Source: Gnetum montanum (Eukaryota > Streptophyta > Gnetopsida > Gnetales > Gnetaceae). Taken from it: 64,000 bases of DNA. How positions within the stretch are numbered: position 1 is the first letter of the stretch; each line of letters starts with the position of its first letter. The stretch lies in contig MNCI01013583.1 of assembly GCA_015680685.1 (NCBI GenBank), positions 525,652-589,651 on the forward strand, given 5' to 3'. Below, piece by piece: positions 1 through 11,000 of the stretch. The position numbers were made by a program, and so were the translations under genes. The notes below the pieces were generated by a model. The model searched no databases, was not told the DNA's origin, and was given only the letters and a program-made list of their open reading frames with translations.

Positions 1-52
1 TGTAAGGAACTTGAGGACGAGTTTTCATTCAATCATGGGGGTATGATGAGAC

Positions 53-130
53 GCGATATCGCATGCACCGCGATATCGCAGTCGTCACGATATCGCATCA
101 TCCCCTGCGATATCGCGTACGCGATATCGC
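53..130 (+). repeat. Array of GCGATATCGC palindromes in LTR U3
   Basis: Five near-identical 10-bp palindromes centred on GATATC lie at 53-62, 70-79, 87-96, 107-116 and 121-130, with short variable spacers. The array ends 17 bp before the TATA box. The inverted copy of this LTR at 53713-53893 has about eleven such units, so unit number varies between insertions. Its position suggests an enhancer or binding-site array for element transcription. That role is inference. Confidence 0.8.
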
Positions 131-146
131 GGTCCGCCGCCAAATC

Positions 147-154
147 TATAAATA
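147..154 (+). promoter_or_regulatory. TATA box of the LTR promoter
   Basis: TATAAATA follows the U3 palindrome array. The same octamer sits in the same place relative to the arrays of the LTRs at 53697-53704 (minus) and 44701-44708 (minus), and a close variant is at 50732-50739 (plus). Conservation across diverged copies supports a real core promoter for the retrotransposon. Confidence 0.7.
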
Positions 155-320
155 AGAGGTGGCACTCCCCTCATTTCTCATCCTAGGCTTAAAGTAGAGA
201 AACTTTGGCAGTTTGATAACTCTAGAGATAGAATATTTTCCATGTGCCCGCAGTAGGAGTCCCCAAGTGAACGGATCTTTATTCGAGCATCTTTGTACCT
301 GAACACAAGTTGTGTACGGT

Positions 321-326
321 AATAAA
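321..326 (+). promoter_or_regulatory. LTR polyadenylation signal AATAAA
   Basis: AATAAAGATGAGC occurs about 170 bp downstream of the TATA box. The related minus-strand LTR near 44520 has the same AATAAAGATGAGC string. The position fits the R region of an LTR. Confidence 0.5.
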
Positions 327-418
327 GATGAGCTTTGTGGATAAACCTTGTAGTGCATGGAATAGGATTTATTACATGTTATTTTTTACATGTTATTTAT
401 TACCTGCATTAGCGCGGC

Positions 419-597
419 ATGAGTACGACTTGATTACGAGCATTGATGAATGTATATGGCTAATCAAGGAATCGGCTGCTCATCGCGATTAGATTCTCTC
501 ACCCTTATCTCCTAGAATGCGGGATGAGTACGACTTGATTACGAGCATCTACAAATGTGTATGGCTAGTCAAGGAATTGGCTGCTCATCACGTTTAG
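419..597 (+). repeat. Tandem duplication inside the LTR (105-bp period)
   Basis: The segment starting ATGAGTACGACTTGATTACG at 419 recurs at 524. About 74 bp of each unit align with few differences, and both end in a CATCRCG(A/T)TTAG string. The inverted copy at 53.5 kb has only one unit beside a single N, so either this copy gained a duplication or the other lost sequence in assembly. Confidence 0.75.
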
Positions 598-1012
598 GCT
601 AGTTAAGTGCCTCAGTACAATCACTTCGAGCACGTGCGTTACGTGTGGTAATCCCAGTAACGATTAGCGTTTGGTAGCCACAGTTGCATAGTTCAGGGTG
701 TGTACGGTAAGTGGGAACGGATGCTGACACTAGTTAATTTAGACTTAGTTCATTAGTTAGAGTTAGTTAGTTCTCTCAACCCTTCACCTTGATAGCACAG
801 GAGAAAAACTAGAAAAGACTATAAAAATCATATACCTTGGACTTGCTTAATCATACACCGTGACAACTACAAGTAAGTCTGGGAAGACAATGAATGATTA
901 ACCCTAAGTGTTTCATGGGGCGTGTAGGCATTTAGTCTGCGGAGTTCAACTAGATCGTGCATGCTACGCTCATTTCATATGGTTGAGTGTAGGGGTACCT
1001 CACCACTCATCA

Positions 1013-4000
1013 CACTTAAAAAAAATATTTTAACTTTCAAGCAAAAAAACTGCAAGAGCTCTACTACAACTATGACCAAAGATGCCATAAACATGGTGGG
1101 TGAGCATGTATTCATAGGTAAAAAGAAACAATGCATCGACAAGGCCACGCCAACACATCAAATCCCATATCGACACAGCCGCATCAACAGGGCCACATCA
1201 ATGTAATCCAAGAAAATGTGACTCATCACTAATCCTATTTTATTGGGACAAGGCTAGGATGATGATGGTTTTGGTGGTGAGAATTTTATTGGAACAGCAT
1301 AATAGATTCAACATAGGATGCCAAAAGAAAAGAAAAGGTAAAACAATAGGCATCCTTGTAAACAATTGCATAGGAACATAAAATAATTTAAAATATTAGA
1401 AAATGCATAACAGCCCCTTGCACACAAAACCTATCTTGTACACTAAGTAGTTCACATCATTCTAGTACCCATGGAAATAGAATACCAAAATGCATAAAAA
1501 GATATAATCAATAGAATGCATTATCTAGAAACACAAACCAATACATAAGGACTTCTAAACATTGAAAAAATATTCAGCATTAATCTTAAACATTAAGCAT
1601 GAATAAGGCTCCAAATGCCACATCATAAGTTCAAATCCTAACATAGTAAATGTTGCTAGAAAAGTAAATACCACAACCTACACCAAAAATAGGTAAATTA
1701 CATCCACACTATACAAATCAAAATAGAAAATTAGAACCAAAATTTTTTTTGAAACACAGGATTTTCTTAGAACCACACCTCTAATCTAAATCACTAATTC
1801 TAAAATCTAAGCTTTAGGTTAAGAATCAATATCATCTTCACTAACACCTATTTCACTTGAGAGGGAAACAAAGTGAAAAGTCAATCACCATGACTAAGTA
1901 AGAAAAATAAATTATAGCTACTCCCTAATCGGTTCTGAAATAGATATTATGAAGCTAAAGAGTTACATAGGGGATTGCTACATCACACACAAGTTATCAT
2001 CCAAATAATAACATAACCAAGCAGTAAATTAATCATCAAGCATAAATAGAAGAATTGCATCCATCACCACCCAAACCCAAACATTCATTATCGAAAGCTA
2101 GCATCCACTATTAGTTTCACTATGTGAATCAATTCCATGTTGGATGTTCACTCAGTGCACACATTAAATATTTTAACTACCTACCATCACTAGTGTACCT
2201 ATAAGATTTTATTTGTATCTTTTATATACAGTATCCAAGAGCAACTAGACCATACTAGTTTACATTCTCTTAAAACTTTTGAAACTTGCCAAAAGTCAAA
2301 CCATACTAGTTTATACTCCTTTCTTGCATCCAATTTGGGAGCCTAATTGAAGAGTCACCTTTGTTACAAGATCAAAGGTTGGCACTGCTTGTCCTAGGAT
2401 TCTACACAACCAACAAGCCCCTTCCATGTACTAGCTTTGTCATCATCATCATTAACAAAATAGTAGCTGCATTAAACATGTTAGTACATCAACAACAATC
2501 AAAAAAGAATGCTGGAGAGCATGCATGCATATCCTTCTCTTTTATCATCAAGGTGTAAAATGCATTACACAAGTTCCCATCTACCTTCCTTAGATTACTA
2601 GAACAATAATATGTGCCTCTAAACTATCTTATCACTTTCTAATTGGGTTTCTAAATCAAAAGTCGTGTTTCAAGTTTTCTTTCTTTCACCTTAGTTTCAC
2701 CTTATTCCAATACATTTTAGCTTCAACAACTTTGTATATAGCAAGGATGACTCATTCTACATATGTTCTGCTTAATCTACATTTTGGAGAGTCATCTGAT
2801 GTGCATTGTGACCCCTAATTCATCATGACCCCTGCAAAAGTCACAATGAATTGATAGATGCCATGCATTGGCCATGTAGGTTGTAATGAAAGTCACAACA
2901 AAGTAGGAGCAACTCACGATGCATCCAAATGGCCACAAAAGATGCCAAAACCCATGTTACAATAACTACAACTTAGATTTGAATTATGCAAGCCAAAAGG
3001 GAAAATAGGCAAGAGAAAACAAGGTAGAATAACAAAATTTCAAACCTTAAGGTTAACACATCCAAATCGAAAAACATATTAAATAATTATCCATAAACTC
3101 ACATCCTAATGAAATTCAATATAAAAATATTCTAGAGCAATACAAACATAATAGTGGCATCAATCTCATAAAAAACATTGTGAAATAAGTAAATTCAAAA
3201 TCTACATCCAAAACATAATACATGCATATACAACCTTTAATGATCAAAACCCAAAATAAAAGAGGCTATAATAAATTTTACTATTTGAACTCTAATGCAC
3301 TCCTAATACCCTTGTGTGGCAGAGATCCTCCTATTGAGGCTTAGATCCTAATGTATACAACAATCACAAATAGCTCAAGAAATTGAAAAAAATGAAATCT
3401 TAGAGAATAAGGATGCACCTTCACATATGTAGAACAATTTGCACAAGCTTGGGCTATGGCTTCTTCTCCTACTTTAGCAAAGTCTTCCTCTTTAACTTTC
3501 TTTCCTAGACGATGGTAAGGCAAATGGATAGTTTCTAATAGAAGAGAAGCCAAGTATTTATAATGACAAGTGTATGCTAAGGTTTGGTTAACAAGTAATT
3601 CTAATGGATGACTAAAACCCAAAATCATTGTTGTCCATTTCTAAAATTAACACATGTATTAATAAAGATTATCACTCAAGCTCAATATTCATCCTACCAA
3701 GGTGAGATCTTGCGAAGGTTAATGGATGAGCACAAGTTTAACCTCTTTCAAGTAGCTCCACCTAGGCTTGAACCCAAGTCTTATGACTTAAGAAACAATC
3801 ACCTTACTATCACTCAGATCTCACAAGACCATCCATAACCTATGAGAATTCTAACCCTAGCTACACTAGGGAATTCATTAGTCTATCATCATCTTTCTCC
3901 AATATATCATGAATTTTTTCATTTCATCGATCATCATCATTCAATCAATCTCATTAAATTACTACCAAGAATAAAAATTAATAAAACATTTAAATTGCTT

Positions 4001-4654
4001 CAAGAATAAAAATTAATAAAGCATTTAAACAAAATAGTCAGTTTAAGGTTTGAATTATAGGTCAAACCCAAAGGCATGGTGAACCCATGCATCCAAATTG
4101 GTGTTGGGGATACATGTAATACATGCAACCATAGAAACCATTGTCAAACACTTGCTTAACCAATTGGATCATTCTAATGCCTACCTTCTTGCTTATTGTC
4201 AAAGATCTTCACGATCATTTATCCAACACCATGCAATTCCGAGGTGTAAACCTTCGTTACACGTGCGCCCTTAAGACATTCAAATAAAGGACTTCAACGA
4301 TATCGTACTCTCTAAGAAACTTCAAAATCGTATTTTCAAAAATCATGGAAAATTCAAAATGCTTTCTTGTTAAATTCTATTCTTGGTTCGATAGCCTTCG
4401 CCAAATTATAGCTCCTTTTTCAAGAAACATGACTTCTTGGGAAAAAAAGCCTCCCAAGAATAACAATAATCCAGGGAATTTAAGGGGACAAAAAAACATA
4501 ATGCAAAACATATCCCGTCATATTTCATTAATTTTATGCGCCGTCGTTGCTTCCGATACACATAAATAAAGTGACAAATCCATCCCCATTATGAACAAGT
4601 AAAATGCCAAAAAACATATCCAAAAATATTTCCCCAACAGATGTAGTTTTAACA
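1013..4654. other. AT-rich intergenic DNA, no gene recognised
   Basis: Short open frames occur but none resembles a known family. One on the minus strand at 3341-3628 was considered and not accepted. This stretch lies downstream of the FPG stop codon at 4655, so the FPG 3' UTR should occupy its right end, but I could not place a polyadenylation signal with confidence. Confidence 0.5.
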
Positions 4655-5005
4655 TTATTTTGGTTTGACACTTCGTTTGCGTTTTTGACTGCTCGCACTA
4701 ACACCACCTGTTCTCCTCTCCATAGTTGATTCAACCATGTCTGCTGCCCTTTTCACAATCGGCCTTTTGCCTACAACCACCTCTTCTTCATTTGTATTTA
4801 ACCTGGCATGTTTTTGTCTTCTACCTGTCTTCTTTTGAACTTTTGTTTTTGATTTAATAACTTCATATAAATATGTTGGACCATCCAAGTCATCTTTATC
4901 CAAGTCATCTTCACTCTTCTTTTTATCTGCATTTCCTTTGTCTTTGGCAGATTGAAAACCACTAGTGTCTTCCCATTTCTGCAACTCTGGCACATATGCT
5001 GAAGT
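4655..5005 (-). CDS. FPG1: FPG last exon (finger end and charged tail, stop codon)
   Basis: The acceptor GGTAG|ACT at 5006 opens [20 protein letters not shown], the conserved [10 protein letters not shown] that closes the glycosylase core. About 105 low-complexity residues follow, rich in Lys, Asp and Glu, with a [13 protein letters not shown] block and basic runs near the end ([12 protein letters not shown]). Such tails vary widely between plant FPGs and are thought to be dispensable for catalysis but to carry nuclear signals. The stop TAA is at 4657-4655. Confidence 0.92.
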   Translation of the reverse strand, partial: TSAYVPELQKWEDTSGFQSAKDKGNADKKKSEDDLDKDDLDGPTYLYEVIKSKTKVQKKTGRRQKHARLNTNEEEVVVGKRPIVKRAADMVESTMERRTGGVSASSQKRKRSVKPK

Positions 5006-8000
5006 CTACCAGGAAAAACGGAATATATGAGCTAACTACAAAATTGCAGTCAGCATCTTTTAGGAGGAACAAGAAAAGGGCTTACCCGACCACCAATAGT
5101 AATAAAATCAATCTCTTTACCTGTAACAAATTAAAATAATTCAAAAACATCATTGACATGCAAACTTCCCAAACTAAATTTCATTATGTGCTACCGTACC
5201 GGTTTTAAGGAAAACGGAGAAATGGGAAAATATAATAAAACAAAAGTAAGAGCAAGAAATAAATACTAGAAACCAAAAAGCCGAGAAGTGCTATGCACAG
5301 TTAAATCCCTGAATTTAATAAGATAAATTTGAAACCCCTAGACACGTGGCATAAAACTAGGTATTAGAGAAAATCAAATCGATATGCGCTGTGGGTTTCT
5401 ACGTCTGATTATACATGGAAACAATGAAAATAGAAGAGCGATTGCAGTTCTAGGATCCTGCATAATTTCCAGACATAAACAAAGATAGAAACAAACAACT
5501 GACAAAAGCCTTGCCAGGTTTTGCTTCTCGGTAGTGAAATATCCAATTTTGAGGATACTGACTACCATCAGCTCCAACATCCAATGCCTTATGAATAACC
5601 TGAAAGACACCAAGTATAATCTACAGGTGAACAATCATCTTTAATTTCCTTACCGTTTATTTCTCCAGGCCTTCTGGCCCATCGATAATGGAAAATCCAT
5701 TCAGAAGGAAAATGATCAGAGTCAGCATCGACTTGCACAGCCCAGTTTATAACCTACATATGGACTTCTAAACATTTGCTTTAGAAAGTGTATTCTTTAA
5801 TGTGCATGCATAGAACACTTCCGAAATAAACCTATATTAACTAGGCAATACACACGAATAATGACTTGCCTGTTTAATGGAATCATGTAAGGCTTTGCAT
5901 CTTTCCTCTGACAAAGAACATGCGAGCTGTGCAGGATGAATTTTTGCCTGTACAATAACCATGAATTCATTCAGTATATTTAAATCAAAATATACTATAA
6001 GCTGATATTAAAAAGCATAGTTTTAAAAATATCTGATCTTCCTCACACTGAAATACAGTAATATATGTTCTAGTAGAAACACGTAATAGACATTATTTTT
6101 TTAACCGAAGCATGATATACTATAAGCTAAAATAATCTATGCTAGATACCTTGTTCTCAATCCCTAACGCAAATTTTTTAACCGAAGCATGATATACCAT
6201 ATAAAAACATGACATTAAACTAGATTAGAAAGAGAAACATCCCTGCACGACACAACAATCTGCCTTCCAGCTATACAACTTCCACGACAAAAAAAGAAGA
6301 AGCTTTTTTAACATCTTCCATATTCAGAAAGCATAAAGCCATAAGACGCCAAATTTATTGCTGCCACCATTGTTATTTTCTTGTACAAAATATTAGCCTG
6401 CTTTAAGTCTAAATCACAAAACTTTCAACATAGGAAATTAAACACTATTGTATCAACCAAACTTCTTTATTGAAATACTTCAATTAATCTGGACTGCAAA
6501 CCTGATAAAGCACCTCATCGGCAACCCAGTTTCCAATTCCGGAAAGAAAGTTGTCGAAAAGAAGCAAGACAATATTTAAGTTGCCATCTCAGCTAGCCAA
6601 TGTTGGATTTAACTTAAAATACTTCAAAAACTATTGAAGACTCTAGGCATAAGCAAACCCAATATATTAATAAATCACTAGCATATGACGGTCTCTATGT
6701 ACACGACACAAAATAAATTATTATAATATTGCGTTTAATAATGTAAAACCAGTATGCCAAATGAAGAAAGCTTTCATGATACTATGGAAACAAAAAAAAA
6801 ATATACTAAATAATCACTGAAACTGAATCGATATATGCTAACCTGATCAAGCAGGACGGTTTTGATGGTAATCTTCTTTTTCCGAAGCTCACCAAAGAAG
6901 GTTTCCACTGGCATCAACTCCAACAGTGCGTCAGGACCTAACTCAGATATTGGTGGTACAGCTTCAGGCTGAAGAAAAGAAGCAGAGCTAAGTACAGCCC
7001 CAACGAAACAATCGTAATCCAATGGGTATACATAAATTAGCAAGGACATTAGAGCAAAAAATATTATAAAACAAAATCAACATGATATATGAATACATTT
7101 CTCAGTAGGCGAACACGGGCAAACCGCCTTGTATCTGTGAATGACATATCCACTCCATCTTCAAACTGCACATAATGTTCAATCTTGTCATTCAAGTACA
7201 CCACAAATTGTAAGCATTCTTAGCTACAACGCTAAGCAAAGAATTAGAATGAAAAGCAAACAAAGATCAAAATGGCATTTCCATGGCAACCTCAAGAACA
7301 AATTTTTTATTCCATGTTAAATAATCAATGTTTACTGTCACAAGCAAAAAACGTTAACATTTTGCATTTCATGGACAATTCCACTTACTAGGACCAACTA
7401 ATTTAATGTTAAAATTTTAATATTTTTTTTTTTTAAAAAAGGCAAACCTGGTTCTATGGGGGCCAGGACACATCCAGACGACTGAAAGCTCATTACATTC
7501 TCAACAATATCAGAGACAAAACTGAAATTCTAGAACACTAGAAAATGAAAAAAGAGGTCATACAAACGTGAAGCTACCAAAGCTTCTGATACAAAACAAA
7601 AGAAGGTCTTCAATACAAACCAATTATTTTAAGAAAATCAAAACATTGAAACACAGAAACAAGAGAAAATATCAAATGAATATTTTTCTCAAATAAATAA
7701 AGCTGAGTGGCTCAAAACATTTTTCCTCAAAAATCACCATCACCATGATAAAGAAAGAGGGAACACAATCGATAACAAACCATAGAACCTCGACCTTGGA
7801 ATCACAATGTTCCTGTTTAAGGACCCATGGATTTTTGCAACACCATTAAGGAATGAAAGGCAAAAGCAATAAGAGTTTTATATTTGCATCACTTCCATTT
7901 TCCCCAAATTTGAGAAGTTCATGAAATTACATCATGAATGGACATGCAGTTCCAATGTGTGCCAATCATGCATGCAAGCTCCTGCCAAAATGATTGGACA

Positions 8001-11000
8001 GTAGAACATGAAAATAAATAATGATTAATGGTCTCAGGTTGTCCTACACCTCATGCAAAGCTCACTTGTAATCAAACCTTTATGCTGTAGAAGAACATTC
8101 ACTAATAATTTTTTTTGTATAGATACTTGGACAAAATTTTTGCATTTTGGAATCGTAATATCATTCCATCATGTCTCCTTAATAGGATCCTTAATACCCA
8201 GAGCCAACTTTGCATAAGCATCATTTATATAATCACCCCAACAAATAGATTGCACTTTAACATGTGCATTTCTCTCAAACCAAATTTTTAGCTTTTCAAA
8301 ACTTTACCATGTTGGGCTAGCAACATTTTAATAATTATTGAATAAATAAATGTTTGCGAGTTATACAGCCCATCATGTGTATGCCTAGGTCTCTAACATA
8401 CACCAGAGCATACACGGATGATGTACACGACATATGCTACCAATGCACACCACGACATAGATAACTGTAACTAGTATCTGCCACAACCTACGTTGCCACT
8501 ACCCATCATACCCATCATATTGCATATGGCCAATATATGCCCTAGCATATATAGCCTGCAACATGCATCTCTGGACTTGAAAAAAATTTCAGGGCATGAC
8601 AGTATACAAGCCAAATGACATAAGCCAGGAATATAAGGGTCAGTAAAAGCTCATTTACATTTCCAAACACAGCAAAGGGATATACGCTAGGCATTCAAGG
8701 GACAATATAAACTCGTTTACATTTCCAAACTTAGACAAATCTTGGCACATTGGCAGCATGCCAAACAAAATTTGGGCCAAGCTGATAGCATAGAAATTTG
8801 AATTTGGAAATTTTCCTAATCAAGAGCACAGGGATGTCTCACACTTACGAAGACCCTCTTAGCAGAAATTTTCAGTGTTACTACTACTCTGGAACTGAAC
8901 AACAGACTCAGAAAACTTATCAAATACAATAGAATACTTTCGATCATCAAAGTCTGTGTCATAAATGTGTTAGAAACAAAACAAGACAATGTTAATTAAC
9001 CATACAATTTACTATTAGTGATTAGAAACATCAAAATTAAATCCACGATCTAACACAAATTTTGAGCTACTATACTATCAGACCTATTTTGCAAACAGAA
9101 AAGCTTTTCATAAGTATGGATTAATCATCCACTTTCAATCATCAAATTCAGAGTCATTCAAGTGTTAGAAACATGACAAATACAATGTTAATTAACCATA
9201 CACTTTACTATCACTGATTGCAAAATTCAAAATTTAATCCATGATATAATATGGGATTTGCACTACCAGAACACTATCAGACCTATTTTTCAACCCCAAA
9301 AAATACCAGACCTATGAATTAAGAGTTTGTTTTTCATAGTTGAAGTTTTGTTGGATTCATCACAAAATCATTGGTAGTTGATATTTTCAAATTATATTCT
9401 GGAAAGTCTTCCACAGCTGATATAGCACTAGCTGAATTGAAACCCCAATAAAATTTATAGCAATCTTAAACATGAGAATGGTATGTTACAGATAGTTTAA
9501 CATTTTAAAAGTTTGAAAAGTAACCTTAATACCTAATATGAATTAAAACATCATTTTCCTATATGTTTTATAATGTTAGAAATCACCTTTTTCTTCTTTA
9601 AATAAAAATTGTTCCATTATTTTTTCCTGAAATGTTCATGAATTTTGCTGAATGGATGTCCAATTTTTACAATCTGATCAATAAGTCACGTTTAATCCAA
9701 TCACATTTTTCAAATTATGATTAGAATTGGATTTCAAACTATCATTATCATTTAATTACAAAAAATCTTCACAATCTCTTCGAAAATATTTTGCTCTTCA
9801 GAAAGGGAAAGCATTCAGCAACCAAGGAGGAATTTCAGCTGTTTTACAGGTAAACAGAATATTTTTATTTAAAAAATTTCTCTTTTATCTGTATCTTCTA
9901 ATTAGTTTTATTTTTCAAAATTTAGAATACCAAGTTGCACTAATGAAACAAGCATTAAACATCTAATTTCACCAAACATCATCTAGAAATCATAAAAACT
10001 TCACCAAGTGTTGCTGCAGACTGTTAAACATGCAAATATAAATCTTTCAGTAGCAGAAATCATGGAAACAGTGTAAAACTTACGAACCTCTATAAAAACC
10101 TTTGAATACTTTGAAGGCCACTCATCTTCATCATTGCTTACAGACCTAACATACATCCAAGAGAAAAAGCAAACATAAGATATAATAGCATGTTCGTTAT
10201 AGTGTCCCTTGTTTGATTTATTTTCTTGTCATACGAGACTTGACTACTTATTTTAAACTAAAGTTATTTTGAACTTACATTTAAAAGTTTAGGACTCTGG
10301 ATATGACTTTTATGAATATGAGTCATATAATTATATGTTTTTAAGATAAAAAGTTCTTTTTAATTCTTTTGTGTTTGAATTGATAATGAACACTTAATCT
10401 TTAGAAAATATTTTTAGAAGCTAGGAAGGTTATGATGGTATTGTTTTAAACTAAACATGAAAGGTGTGAGGTGGAACTCCTTTTTGAAAATCTACACAAT
10501 GCATCTTTTCATTTACAAATCAATCAACTGTTATGTACCTAAGGTGATTTGATTTAATGAGAATAGATTTAGAGAATAGGTAAAAGGTTGTTAAGTATTG
10601 ACCATGTTTACCATCTTGAAATAAACTATCCCACTTCTACCCCCGTGAATGACACTTCATTTATCCCCTTGAATTATGGTTGTAGTGGCCACTACTTTTG
10701 TGGCAGTTACACCTGTACTTGAACAGTTACAAAAATCAGACTTGTTTGATGGCCGTTGCAAATAAGGCCTGAATGTGACAAGCAGTTAATGTGGCAGTTA
10801 CCATAGAGATGCCAATATTGTATAAATAAAGGCATAGAAAAGTGCATAAAAAGGAGTTTTTAAAAAAATTAAGATAAGAGGGTAAAGGATTTTTGGGTTT
10901 TTTTTTTTTATTCTCTTCTATTCAAGTATTTCAGCTGCATTTTATAAGAGAGGTGTGAGTGAATCTAGTTGTGCTCTATTTCAACATGAGGGCTGAAAGT

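Larger units (their letters stand above)
1..1012 (+). mobile_element. LTR of a Tat/Athila-like Ty3/gypsy element (solo LTR or 3' LTR)
   Basis: This stretch is homologous over its length to the reverse complement of about 53055-53900 and more distantly to the LTRs at 43982-44860 (minus) and about 50540-51481 (plus). In order it shows a palindrome array, a TATA box, an AATAAA signal and a right end reading ACTCATCA at 1012, which matches the LTR 3' ends of the other copies. No primer-binding site follows at 1013, so this is a solo LTR or the 3' LTR of an element lying to the left of the window. The left end may be cut by the window edge. Confidence 0.75.

Noticed and set aside
3341-3628. Minus-strand open frame of 95 codons
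   Set aside because: No family resemblance, no splice-site or neighbour support, and composition like the AT-rich surroundings.
6502-6560. Using an upstream AG (near 6588 or 6594) as FPG exon 6 acceptor
   Set aside because: Each gives a stop or wrong frame before SGIGNW.
10083-10087. Second, stronger-looking donor for FPG exon 3 (GTAAGT four bases downstream)
   Set aside because: Using it shifts the frame into exon 4 and gives an immediate stop; the GTTCGT donor preserves the family alignment.
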